Counted from the stretch's first letter, positions 47,255-60,400 are shown. The stretch: 64,000 nucleotides of DNA from Daphnia carinata (GCF_022539665.2 NC_081336.1:6740278-6804277); one strand, 5' to 3'. Made by a program: numbers and translations. Notes: a model not told the origin generated them from the sequence alone.

Positions 47255-47575
47255 GTCGGCATTTTTTTAGTTTATTTCGAGAACGACTGGTTTACCGAGA
47301 AAATCACTAGCATAATCGAACTCAGCGTTCAATTTTGACTATGCCGTGTGGTTTTTATCGAATTCCAAGAGATGTCCATTTTGGTCGATTTTGACAAAAG
47401 TGAGAAGGCTATAGCCTTCCCACTTTTTCATTTTTGGCCAAATTTCAAATTTGGCGTAAAATACATGAATTAGATACAGAATTGAATGCTAATGACGAAC
47501 ATCAAGTTTATTTTTTAATTGGTCTTATAGTTTTTGAATTAAACGAAAAAAACAGAAGGCCGGGCTTATATTGTC
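47255..47575 (+). repeat. Left arm of long inverted repeat
   Basis: This block, from CGGCATTTTTTTAGTTTATTT to the GGCCGGGCTTATATTGTCG region, reappears as its reverse complement at about 48690-49010. Most of the arm is recognisable by eye, with scattered substitutions and small indels. Confidence 0.7.
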
Positions 47576-47579
47576 GTTG

Positions 47580-47950
47580 TCGTGTTTAAAATTTTGTCCT
47601 ATTAAAAAATAATATCATTAAATCTAGATAACTATATATGATTCTGATTCAAAATTTAACAAGGAACACGTTAAAGAAATTTGTTTTTACGTAGAGCTTA
47701 TAGTTTTTCAAGAATCAAAGAAGTTTGATGTGTCATGCTAGCGCTATAGCGTACTGGCGCGCTAGTAATGGTTGCGATTCGCCCCTAATTTTATATTTTA
47801 GATAGCTCGAAAACTATAAACCCTACATAGAAACAACTTCAATTTTCGTGTTCCTTGTTTAATTTTGAATCAGAATCATATAGTTATTTAGATTTAATGA
47901 TGTTATTTTTTAATAGGGCAAAATTTTAAGCCCGACAATATAATCCCGGC
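47580..47950 (+). repeat. Direct repeat unit, copy 1
   Basis: This unit includes ATCATTAAATCTAGATAACT, GCTAGCGCTATAGCG (47737), CGCCCCTAATTTTATATTTT and AAGCCCGACAATATAA. It recurs in the same order and orientation about 750 bp downstream. Its left and right parts are themselves complementary, so each unit is also a fold-back. Confidence 0.7.
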
Positions 47951-48334
47951 CTTCTGTTTTTTTTCGCCTAATTCAAAAACTATTAGGCTAATTAAAAAAA
48001 AGGCTTTATATTCGTGATTAGCATTCCATTACGCATCGACATCATGTATTTCAAGCCAAATTTGAAATTTGGCCAAAAATGAAAAAGTACTATATAGAAT
48101 TCGATTCGGTCAAATTCAGAATTGAATATGCTAATACGTGTTTATTTTGATATTGGGCTTATAGTTGTTGAATTTACCGTAAAAAACTAAAAGTCGGGCT
48201 TATTTTGCCGTGCGTTTATTTTTTTCAATTTTGACTATTGGTCTTATAGTTTTTGAATTAAACGAAAAAAACAGAAGGAATGCTAATGACGCTTATTTTT
48301 TAATTGGTTGTTTTTAAATTAAACGTTGTCGGTT

Positions 48335-48700
48335 TAAAATTTTGTCCTTAAAATTTTGTTTAAAAAATAATATCATTAAATCTAGATAACTATATAAGAT
48401 TTTGATTCAAAATGTAACACGCTAATGAAATTTGTTTTTACGTAGAGTTTATAGTTTTTGAAGAATCAAAGAAGTTTGATGTGTCACGCTAGCGCTATAG
48501 CGTACTGGCGCGCTAGTAATGTTTCCATTCGCCCCTAATTTTATATTTTAGATTGCTCAAAAATTATAAACTCTACATAAAAAAGACTTCGACTTTCGTG
48601 TTCCTTGGTTAATTTTTGAATCAGAATCATATATAGTTATCTAGATTTAATGATATTATTTTTTAATAGGACAAAATTTTAAGCCCGACAATATAAGCCC
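48335..48700 (+). repeat. Direct repeat unit, copy 2
   Basis: This is the second copy of the unit at 47580-47950. The GCTAGCGCTATAGCG motif is at 48488, 751 bp from the first. A third, partial and diverged copy of the motif is near 49178-49230. Confidence 0.7.
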
Positions 48701-49010
48701 GGCCTTCTGTTGTTTTCGTTTAATTCAAAAACTATAAGACCAATTAAAAAATAAACTAGATATACGTCATTAACATTCAATTCTGTATCGAATTCATGTA
48801 TTTACGCCAAATTTGAAATTTGGCCAAAAATGAAAAAGTGGGAAGGCTATAGCCTTCTCACTTTTGTCGAAATCGACCAAAATGGACATCTCTTGGAATT
48901 CGATAAAAACCACATGGCATAGTCAAAATTGAACGCTGAGTTCGATTTTGCTAGTGATTTTCTCGGTAAACCAGTCGTTTTCGAAATAAACTAAAAAAAT
49001 GCCGACAAAA
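48690..49010 (-). repeat. Right arm of long inverted repeat
   Basis: This is the complement of the block at 47255-47575. It includes the shared segments GACATCTCTTGGAATTCGAT and AGTGATTTTCTCGGTAAACC. The two arms could pair as a stem with a loop of about 1.1 kb. Confidence 0.7.
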
Positions 49011-49480
49011 TACGCCCGTCAAAATAAGCCCGACCTTTTCATCAATTTTGTATTTTTCAAAAATCGTTTATATAACAAATGAATATACACGACTTCGATT
49101 CAGCATTAAATGGTAATGACGGAAATAACCTTTTACAATGGGACTTATGGTTTTTTAAATAAATGATTTGCTCCAGTACGCTACAGCGCTAGCGCAATTA
49201 TCCATTAGAAAACCATAGTGTACTGGCGCGTTATGTTTTTTTAAAGTATTTTTGAATAAATATAAGTCTAATGAAAAAATAAACTTTATTTTCGCGCTTT
49301 TCATACGATTCCTGATCGAAACGATGAATTTTAAGCCAAATTAAAAATTTAGCCCTAACGAAAATAAACCCGACAAAATAAGCCCGATTTTTTATCAATT
49401 TTGAAATTCAATGGAAATTACACATTATACTCAAAATTGAACTTTAATTCCGAAAACGTAAGGCGACAAAATACCGTACC

Positions 49481-50233
49481 CTACTGTTGCGAAGGCCGAA
49501 ACCAGGTTGCGCCAGATCTGTGCACGCCATCTTTTTCGGGAAAAACACACCTATAAGGGAAGGGACCATCTAGAATAATAGAATCCCTTTCAGGAAATTT
49601 GCGAAAATCAACTCAATGTATAGCCTCCTAGCTGACGATGACCCAAAATAAGGAAGAAAACCGGAAGCTTAAGTGGGCTTTCGGGGCTTTCCGTGTGTAC
49701 TGTTCTGTTCTGTTTCACCTCCATATCGATGCCGGGATCAAAGGCCAAACACGAAGCGGAAAAGAATGCAGTTGACTCGTCACACCTTTTTTCTAAAATG
49801 AACTTTAAATGTGGTACGAAGGTAATGCACGTTAGGTTGCGAAGCATGCCGTTATCCTCCGGAGGGGAGGTTCCGATCTCGTTTCATTGAAGGAGTAGAT
49901 TCGGCCTGCTTTTTTTTTTCTTTTGGAGAACGGAATGTGTCTCGTGGTTTTCCGAGTCTTGTTCTGCTCTGTTTCCGTGGGCGAAATCCAACTGTGTGTC
50001 GTTTTAGAAGTTTTTCGTAGTTTCTTTCCTCAATTTCGTGTATTTTTTCTGATACGGACCTAGTATGTCAAAGAGACACGAGCAAATCGTCTACCGAACG
50101 GGACACGCACAAACTCACGCTTTATCATTGTGCAATGTTTTATTGTTTTATAGTACCTACATCACAGGGTTCCATTTCGAGCAGAATTTTATTGTTAAAA
50201 ACCGTGAATTTTACGTTAGTTCGTGAGTTTTGA
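49481..50233. other. Interval between the repeat nest and PANK4
   Basis: About 750 bp less AT-rich than the repeat nest. It is expected to hold the PANK4 3' UTR (transcribed leftwards). Short frames on both strands at 49608-49890 overlap each other and show no family signal. Confidence 0.3.
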
Positions 50234-51398
50234 TCATAATACCATTTTCCTCTCAAATTGGAACACAACCGGGAAGGTATCTTCTTCCTCGCCAAAACGC
50301 CTAGCCAGCCAACGATTTTTAATCACTGCCACCTAAAGCAAGACAAAATCATGAATTTAATTCGTAAATGTCGAAAACAGGAATTTAGAAATCCAACCTT
50401 GAGGACATCGCATTTGAATTTGGCATGCAGGTTGGTGTGAATTACACGACCCATGCCTTCAATAACAACTAGATCCACTTGATTGGCTATCATTGCATCA
50501 GCCAGTGATCGGGTGATTCTCCTGTAAAAAACAAAATAACAATAAAATAAAAATTGCATAATCAAATGCCTCTTAGATCGAGTGAAAGCCACGAAATGTT
50601 TTACAGCTAACGTACAACAGAAAATCAAACAGATGAAAAGAAATCTAACGGAGCCGGTCAAGGCTTTGCATAGTACTATGGAAGTGTGATACCTTTATTA
50701 CTTTATTTCTATTGCTATATTGTCTAACATATATCTGTTATTACCCGAGATCGAGGCATGGACTCGCTTGGCCGGAATCCATCACCCAGAGGCGGTCTTC
50801 TTCCAATGCGCGACCCAGGTCTTTGCTGATCAACGCCGCTTGTTCGACCAAAAGCACCAGTTCGCTGTAAGTGACGTCGTTAAGCGCCGGTTTCGAATTA
50901 GCGCATAGAATCACCTGAATCGTGACATTAACAGTATCATTTTAATTTAAAAAGAATTAAACAGGATAGAAAAAAAGATGTTTCTTTCAAAGATTAAAGA
51001 AGGAAGAAGAATTGCAAAGCGTTTTTTCTTTGATGACGCAGCAAGAAAAGTTGCCACCCGAAATGAAAGTGGGCCAAAAACATTAGCGTGAGAACTGGGC
51101 GGATCACGCCGCCATATAAATTCATTTCTGTAGGCTGTGGATGGACTCCCTCTATTTTGTTCTTTCTTTTATTGGCGTAACGTCTTTCACGAAGTTCGTC
51201 GAAAACAAGTGAGTCCACTGGAAATGGAAGAGATGTAAGGGTAAGATAAGTAGGGTCCTGCTAGCTCCCATTGTTTGGTTTACGCAAACCGAGACGGAAG
51301 CTATTCAGATCGGGTCAAACATTGTGCACCATCTTAAAATTCTGATGAAACACCAAACCGGTTCAAAACGGTACCCTTTATATATATATATATTTATA

Positions 51399-51443
<45 letters not shown>

Positions 51444-54400
51444 ATTCCTCTTTCTGGACCAGTCAAACTTCTCCTAGCTTCAATGACGGCCGGTACACAT
51501 GAACGCTGCATTCAACAGAGCTTGGTCAATGAGGTGCAACCTTGAGTAAGCCATCAAGTGGAGAGCAGATTTCTCGCCGATGCATACGTAATTTTTTGTT
51601 TCTCTCTTTACAACACTGGGTGATGGACCATTGGGTTTTACAACGCGTTGCGGTCGCAAGTTCAACGAAATGAAAAGTGAACATTCGTCTTATGACAGCG
51701 TTACTCATGTTCGCCCAGAAACGATTTCTTTACGATCAAACAACCAATAGGAGCAAACACACACACACCCTTGTGTTGTTGTTTTTTGGCTTCGAAACAA
51801 GTGAAGCAAGTGGCCACAATTGTGTGGTTGTATCTAAGGCAGATGTTTTTGTAGTCTGTATATAAGGTGTATATAAGAGCCACTCCCTGGTCTTCGAGTC
51901 GTCCAGTCGGGAGCAGCTGGCTCTGTGGTTTTCCTCGAGCCTACATTTTTTCTTTGGGTAGTCGCAACCCCTTTAAGGAATGGGATGGTACCAAGAGTCT
52001 CTTTCTCTCATTCGTACCTTCCAGTGTCCAACTTTCCCTTTCTTTTCAAGCATACAGCAAGGCTGCTCGTTTCCCCTTAGTAGTTAAACTCATACACGAA
52101 CGATCGGTCTCGTCGGTGAGATGCTGCTCGTGTGACTCTCGGAAGTACATCGGACTGCAACGTTCAACATCCCGAAAGTGTAACGTACATTGTGTCATTT
52201 CCTACAGGACGCCACCTTGTTCCACCGTCTTTGCAATCAAAAGGAGGGGCTTTAACACGACAAAAGGTGGGAACATTAAGTGAAGAACAGGAGAATAAAG
52301 GTTTTTATTTTTTACAACAGTGCGACTTGTTTAAATTTGGCGGTCTGAGTCGCTCGGTGCGCCAGTCACGTTCCAGATAGAGCCCTGGCCATTTGGGTTC
52401 CTTCCGTTAACACATTGTACACAAGTGATTCGTTACGAGTCCCATTTTTTTTTTTTTCTTTTCTTTATTATTATTATTTTTTTTTCCTTTTCACGTTCGT
52501 AGCTACTTCCTATCCCGCTGACAAAATCGTTCGTCGTGGCCTTATTGGCATTCCGGGTACGACTACCGTCACCGCCCTCCTTTTCCGTTACTATCAGGAG
52601 GAAGCAGTGTGATATCCCGTAAGAACAAAGTTTTCAACAAAATTGCACGATATGCTGTTGGCCAGGTAATAACGGTGATAATTTCAAAAAAACAAAAAAA
52701 AAACAAGCGAAGATCCCGTTTTTTTGTTGTTTGAATCGCATACAAAAAAAAAACACGTAACTCAACAACGATGTTGCAATGTTTGGTGTCAAGTTTTGCA
52801 CTGAAAAATCCGTTTTCGTGGACATCGAATCGAAGGTGAAGCCGTTCGATTATGGAATGGTCGCGATGAGCTCCTCGTGGGTGCTGAGCGTCACCAGATG
52901 GCTGGCCATGTCGTCCGTCCTGACCGCGGCGCGGGCTGCGTTTTCTCCCGAAGGTAAGAGAAATTTATGCATTCATCTCATATTTCGCCCGAGCCTTAAA
53001 GATCAATCTTTTAAGCGACTACATTATCAAAACGCTGTGAAGCGCGCACACACGCACAAAATTCCGCTTTCCCATCCAGTTACTTTATAAAGAATCCCAT
53101 AGTTGAAGAAAAAGCGAAGGGGGGCTGCCCACTTCTCGGCTGGACGAAAACAGTAGGAGAAAAGGCCTTTTTTTCTTTCTTTTCCCTCTCCCCCTTTTTT
53201 TTTTTTTTTCGTTCATCATTCGAATGAAACGACAGAGAAAGTTTTGCAAAGAACAGGCAACTCCCCCGTAGTGCAGCTGAAAAGTACGTCGCCAATATTT
53301 TTCTATGGTCATTTTTCGTAGCCGAGTGTTTACAGAAACCCAACCAACCTTCCTCTATAGGGACTCCACGTCACTCATCAGGTTGATTTTCTTTTGCGCT
53401 AGACCTGTTTGAGGTTGTTTTTTTTGTATTGGACAGGGGCTTTTCAGTTCCGGACCTTTTACTTTGAATACGAAAAGGCGATAGGGAGACTCTTCAGTCC
53501 GAGTGCTAAATGCAAAAATGCCGATCACGACGAGTAGGAAAAAGCGCATCTGGTTTGAAAAAAAACAAAAAAACAAAACAATGGGCTTCTCTGGAAATTC
53601 TGTTTTGGCCCTTTTTCTGGTAAGGCCATAACTGATGGAACACTGTCGATTGAGGTCACTTTCCTTTTCACCGATGACTTCGCAAGTCCGTAAAAAGTTT
53701 GCAGACAAGAGACCTGTCCTTCCAGACGGTGGTTTTTCCTTGAAAAAAGAAGATAAATAGCTGAAATAAACCGCGATTCAAATTTCAAGTTTTCTAGCTA
53801 GTTCGAACAATGGCGAATCGTTTCGATCTTTTTTGGCAAAAAAAATAAATAAAATAAAATTAGGCGATAAAGTTTGGAGATTTTTTTTTTCTTTCTTCTT
53901 TCCTTTGCTTTTTAATAGGAGAGAATGTGGGAAAGACACCCAGGAAGTTAATGGAATGGCAAATTGGAATTGTGATGTGCTTTCTATCTGTGTAAATGGA
54001 CTCGGCGTGATCGTTTAACAGAACGTAAAATGGTGCATCAATCGAAAAAGAGAGTAGGCGTAAGGCAAAAAGAAAACAAACAAGCCAGTGAATTTCACCG
54101 GACCACAATCCAATAGCGTTGATGCCAACGAGACGCTTTCTAACGAGTTCCCTTTTTTTCTTTTTCCTTCGTGATCTACAGTATATTAAATATGATTTCA
54201 TCTATTTTTTAAAAATTCTTTCACGGGCGGGTTTTCCTCTACCGACTGTTCCGTTTCATGCAACCCATTTAAAAGTGGTGGAGATGATCCAGTCATGGGC
54301 GCCACTCGTCTGGCTACACAGTGGCGAACAGTTCATGCCCAGCAGCGTCGAGTTCTTCATGGAACATGTCACGCTACAGAATCGCAAAGGTCGAGTCCTC

Positions 54401-57400
54401 GACCAACAACCCACTCTCAACAAACTGCCGGGCGGGCCGTCTTCGACCGTCCTTCACCTTCAATCGCGTCAAAAGCTCAGTAAAGCCACAAATATCATAT
54501 CAACGTTTTAATTAAAGAGGCTGAAGATAGAATGAACGAAGGGGAAGAAATAAAATTTAAGAATTCAATTTCATATGTAAGTCGTGTTTTCCGCGTTCTT
54601 TACAGCATGTCCAGCTTGTTTGGGACCGACCTTCTTTCACGGAAACAACGTCAACAATGGCGGCGTGCCTGTTTACGCTATCGTACGCGAGTATCAAGAT
54701 GCCTGGAAAACCATCGACGTCGTCTACCACACTTTCTATCCTTACAATCGCGGCAAACAAGTGTGCATCGGTAATAATTGAAACTAATCAATTCAAATTT
54801 TGTTTTCGCCAAAAAGAAAATGAATCACTCATTCGGGTTTAACAGGAATTTCCACCGGAAAAGAAAAGGAAAAATGTTTGGGCAATGTCGAGAGTTTCGG
54901 TCATCACGTCGGTATGTTAACTATAATGTAGTAAAAAAAAAATGATGGGCGATAACGTTGTCGGTTTTTCACAGGAGACTGGGAGCACGTAACTTTACGA
55001 TTCCAGGTGAGTTAAAAATAGTTCCAACAATCAAAGTGTTACGGTCTAACTGTTGTTCTACGTTAGAATGGAAAGCCGCACATCATTTACCTGTCCGTCC
55101 ACAATTTCGGAGCTTATTACGTATGGAATGAAAGCGCCGGCTTTTTTCAATTGCACAAAGGCGAATCGCCCAAAGAAAAGGTAATCACTCTCAATGAAAA
55201 TCAAATTACGAAAGCCTTCAACACGATTTGTTTTTGTACCCCCCCCCCTTTAAAAATTTGATAGGCAGCACGTCGCGGTCGACGGCGGAAGTTTGCACGC
55301 GACTTACAAGTGACTTTCCCGACCGTTTTGCACGTCTCAGGCAAACATCCGGTACTCTACAGTGCCAATGGATCTCATGGCATTTGGGCAGGTCCAGGTA
55401 AACTCTCCCCTCAAATTTAGAAATATTCAACGTCAATTTCTCCCAAATTGCTCTACAGGTAAACATACGTATTCGACCTTCCCGCTATTAGAAGATTTTA
55501 CTGACCAAGGTGTTGCCTGGAATACCTGGGAGAATTTGGTGGTTATACCCTGGAACGATACTCCCTACCCGTAAGGCATTTTTTTTTCTTCCTTCCTACC
55601 GCTTTTGAAAGACCTATTTTGTTTGTGTCGGTACGGTACGGGTGAAACCCTGAAAGAATTACAAGTGAAAACAACTTGTTTTTTTTTTTTTGGTGGGCCC
55701 CCTGGAACGATAGAAAGCAAAAGTATTACTTGGGTTTTTTTTTTCTTCTTTTAAAAGACTTGAGCGAGAGAGGGAAAGGGAAAGGAGATGTAAAGTGTCT
55801 CTTTCTTGCCTTCATGCATGATTAAACAGGAAGGAGCGCAAGCGTTGAAAGGGAACGTGAAAGTCTTTCCCTGTCTGCAGGCTAACCGACAATTGGAAAG
55901 AACCTTTTCTCTCTTTCTCTTTTAATATTTTTTTTCACTCTCTTCTTGTCAAACTGCATCAATGGACACGCAGGGTCGCCCTCATCGTTTTTGCCGAAAT
56001 GTGCTTAGTCAGGGAGAAATTTAAAAAAAAAAACAAAAAAAAAAAACAAATTTCTAATGCATCCAGTCGAGCAACAGCCGTACATCACGACCAGCATTTC
56101 AGTCTAACCTGAACAACAACAACATCAATAAAAATAAATTATTCTTTTGCTCACAGATATGCCGGACCACTGGAATGGCTCAATTTCCGTGGTGGATGGG
56201 GCAATGCCAAAAATGGATGCGATTTGGAGCCTCTTAGCGGTGAATGTCGGCTTAATCATGGGCCAATCTTTCCGGGAGGGCCGGACGATATGCCGCCACC
56301 TCGGATCCAGCGCTCTCGACAAGCAGCGCCTACCGTAGCGCCAATACTTCAACTGCCACCGCCGCATTACGTTGCCTATCCGCCGACGGTCCCGCAATAT
56401 GCGCAACAAGCAGTGCCAGCGAGCCGGACGTCCAGCTTACTTAACTATCGCTACAAGAGGCGGGATCCTGCGACAGGATCAACTCCGACAAAAGCCAACA
56501 CGAAAGAAGAGCCAAATGGAGAGTCCGACACGGATGCCAATGCCAAGTTATCAACTAATCGCCTAGTCACGTGCGTTCCGGAAGATTCCTCAACGCTGTC
56601 GCCATGACAAACTTATTATTGAATCCGGATAAGAAGAAGAAAAGCAACGGGCGAAAATGAAAACGAATGCGGAAGGTGATAGTGAGAAGGGAAGAATGAA
56701 ATAGGAGCATTTTGTGTGTGTGTGTGTGTCCTACCTTGGTTCCGTGATTCAGCAATTCTCTGGCAAATGGCAAAACGCCGAGGATGACATCCATGCCGCT
56801 ATTATCGACAAAAATAGCCGCACAACGATGAGGTCCCTCCTCAAGCCGGACGAGCCAATCGTCGACATGGTCGACAAACCAGGGTCGCTCTTTGTTTTTT
56901 TAAATGACAATTCAAAGATTAAAAAAAAAATAATAATAATAATGACAAATCGAGTTTGAATGAATTTTGATCGGACAATACTTTGCAAATGAGCCAGCGC
57001 TTGCTGGAATCCGAAACCGGGAGTCTGCATCAGGGCGGCCGCTTCTTTGGCTCCCCAGTCGAAAACATTGCCGGCCAATAGGTTGGTGGCGGCCGTTTCG
57101 TGCTTCTGACGCCAAGGCAGAGCATCGAGTTCGGCTAGGTGATCAGATAGAAGCAATAACGCCGCTTCATTCTCCATTTGTTTTTGCTGTCGTTCATATG
57201 ATTGTTTTTTTTTGTATGCGTGCGTGTGCGTATGTATAAGTGCGTGAATGTGTATGTATATGTGTGCGTGTACGGATGACACGGAAAATGCAAATCAGTA
57301 TTTACAATAAATAAACAATTTCAGTAGTTATACTACTTTTTAGAAGGACTTTTTTTTTTTGTAATCACCTGCAGATAAGGATCCGGAAAATCCACCTCGT

Positions 57401-60400
57401 TCAGGCAATGTTCGCGAGTGTCCAGCAAACTTCTCACCGTTAAATTTCCAAATGCGCTAGAGAGTAAAGAAACCGTAAAAAAAAATCACTATCATTAAAT
57501 TTGTTTTAAAACTGGAACGACCTAATTATTTTTATATAATTTTCTTTATTTTTAGAGATCGTTCTGGAAATTACCAAGGATGTTGTTTCAGATACTGCAA
57601 TCTGCTAATGTACTTTTCCCTGAATTTTTGAGCACGAGCAGGTGCGTCGGCCGAAAGAGGTTGGCTCTTAATGGCTTGGGACACAAACTTGTCCAAAGAC
57701 TCTTCGAAACAATCAAGCCAGTATTTTCTAAAGTTTAAAAAAAAAATAGGCCGATTAGATTAGCAATCACGTTTTTGTTTAAAAATCGCACAATATATAC
57801 CTTGCTTCAGCGTCTTCGGTAAGGTCCACCATATCGGGTATGTAAGAAGCCGGTTGATCTAGCAAAGGGCAATAGACCAATACTCCTTGATCGATCCGGT
57901 CCATCTCTAGCTGGTCGACACTAACAGCTACTGGCAATGAGGGCAATGTATGGCCTGGTAAAGGACTTTGCAGTCCCGAACTGCCGGCATAATTCTCCGA
58001 CCATGAATATTTGTCTGCATCTAATAAACAAACAAATCAAAAGTGCCATAAAGTAATTAAATTTAAGTAGGTTAAAAAGTAAGCCAGGCAAAAACACATC
58101 TTGAAATGTGAGACCGCACGAATGGGTGCTCATGCAAACTGAAACGACTGAACGAGAATGAATTACCGCACTCTTCGGCTCCTTTGAGAAAAGCTCCTAT
58201 AGCACCCAAATAGCCTTCGTGTCGGAGGAAGAGTCCTTGAACTTCACCACGACTCCAGTAGTTGATGGCGAAACTGACTGTGTGCATGCTCAGGGGGTGG
58301 TTACGTAAAAAATAGCCCCCGAAATATACCTAAGGGAGGTGGACGTTTCGCACCGCAAAATCCGACCAGAAAAGTTTTGTTTAAAAATTAGCAAAAACAG
58401 GTTATAACAGATTGATTGATAGCAATGTCAGTAGGAGGGGGGAAAAAAAGAGAGATCTGATGGATGGCAAGCGAATGAAATTAATACTTTCTTCAATCCA
58501 TGCATCATGGCGTAGAGCGAGGCGATTTGACCTATATCGTTGGAAATGGCGAATAGTAAACTGCGGGCCAAATCAGCTTCTAAAAAAACAAAAAAAACGC
58601 GGTCAATAAATGTGAAAATGAATGTAATTTCAAGAAGTTTAATTTCACGGGAGAATTCACACACCTTGGATCGATTCAGGAGCAGCTTGCGCCGCCTTGC
58701 CGAAACTGGACGCGATCAAATCGCCTGGAAGGCCCAGTGAAGTGCAGTCGCCTCCGTAAATGTCTTTAACCTGATACAAAAAAATCCAAATATTTTAAAA
58801 ATAATGTTAAACATTTGAAATTATTGTATTTTTTTTACCAGCATGTCTATTTTGCGATGATCGCCTCTTTCGGCCAGCGCCAGCAACTCGTCGAATCCCT
58901 AAAATAACCAATCGATACTTTGAGCAACATGTTAAAGATAATGGGAAATAGCCTTTAAAAATAAACACAGTATTTTGGGGGCCATACAAGAAGCTGACGC
59001 AACCGATTCTTCCTTGACAGCCCACCACCTTGAACGACACTATCTACGTGTGGCTCGAGAAACAACCGTAAACGGAAAGAATGCGAGAGCGTGAGGGACA
59101 AAAAAAGCCTAACACATCACGATATGGGCCTCACTCTCTTAATTGAACCTTGGTCCCGAAATCAAATGCCTTTTTTTCTTGTGGTTTGCCTAGTTCCAGT
59201 CTAATTCCAAATCGCTTCAATGCATACCGGCCGATGGGAAATTTTTCTTTGAAATGGAGCGCAAACGTGCGAGTAGTACTTTACTCCATTCGGCTTAAAC
59301 AGAAGAAACGATTGGGGTCAAACCTGTTGATTTTTCGTGCATACTATTTTAATATTCTCCTCTTAACTTTCGCTTCTCGACCCCGAGCGCTGGGTTGATT
59401 TAAAAAATCGAATTCCATTAGGGTCGATTAATGTAGTAAAAGAATTTTTCTACGTAAAAATGCGCATCGTGTCTTATGAAAAGGGCATTATTGAACAGAC
59501 ACAAAATTTTCTCATAAAAAGACGATAACAAAATGGACGTGCAAGAAAGAATGGAATCTGATTCCCATTCAAGGTCGACTGTGTTGGATGCTCTCACTTT
59601 TGGTTGGCTGGTTCAGATATTTCGTTTTCCAACAGTGGCAGTAGCTCACGAACGAGAGGGGGGGGGTACCTCATGTTCCCATCGGGGCTATACTCTTTGG
59701 CTGCAATACAACAAACAGGTGCGAGAAAGACCTTGGCACGGCCAGTGGACTCGATTCATGTACGACCCGAAAGCGGTTGTTTCTCTCTTTCTCTTACACG
59801 TATTAGGGACTTTGAATCGGGACAAGGATGAAGCTGATGGCAGAGGGAGGGAAAGAGAGATATAAATTTATATACCAATACGACGTAAATACACAGAGTG
59901 GCTTATTATTTCTTTTTTTTTTTGCGCAATACGAACCACATAATACAATTACTTTTAATTTTTCTTTCCCTTCAAATTTTCTACAGTGAAAAAAAAAAAA
60001 AAAAAAACGAAACGAGTTTTGGTTCTCTGCTCTCCCGTTAAAAATCTCGTCAACTGATCAGATTGAAAACGAACGAGATTTCTTAACACAATTCTTTTGA
60101 CAACAGGTTTTCTATCACTGGACCCATTTAGCCTCTTTTCACTGGTGAGCGCGAGAGTTGACTGGAAATGTAGATATTTTCCAAACTCGGTCAGTCTAAT
60201 TTGCTCCATCACTGATTGCTGTTATCATACGTTATTTCCTTTTTTTTTTTTTTTTTGCATGTTTCAAACGATAAAACAGGCTCTACGATCGTAAAAAATC
60301 GAATATTCTCCTTCTAATTGTCTTCGTCAGAAAGAGAAAAAAAAACACAAAATGATCAGAGGACATAATGTTTGTGCAACCATTCCCACCTTTTTCGTTT

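Larger units (their letters stand above)
46240..49480. repeat. AT-rich nest of direct and inverted repeats
   Basis: About 3.2 kb without coding potential is built from diverged copies of a few modules in both orientations. One module is TCGGGCTTATTTTGTCGGG and its complement, near 46410, 46600, 46920, 47240, 47565, 47930, 48190, 48685, 49020 and 49370. A second is the palindrome GAAGGCTATAGCCTTC, near 46770, 47405 and 48843. A third is a block containing GCTAGCGCTATAGCG, at 47737 and 48488. Long inverted arms are 47255-47575 and 48690-49010. Direct copies about 750 bp apart cover 47580-47950 and 48335-48700. It looks like nested fold-back or MITE-type insertions that have been reshuffled. No target duplication or transposase is visible and exact element ends are unclear. 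Confidence 0.75.

Noticed and set aside
46240..49480. Regularly recurring short palindromic repeats resembling a CRISPR array
   Set aside because: Spacing is irregular, copies occur in both orientations, and the context is a eukaryotic nuclear genome.
51324..51545. Overlapping plus and minus frames with poly-Lys or poly-Phe
   Set aside because: Products of the 41-A homopolymer, not genes.
59533..59865. 110-codon plus-strand frame in PANK4 intron 5
   Set aside because: No splice-compatible continuation, no family features, and overlapped by an equally long alternative frame; treated as chance.
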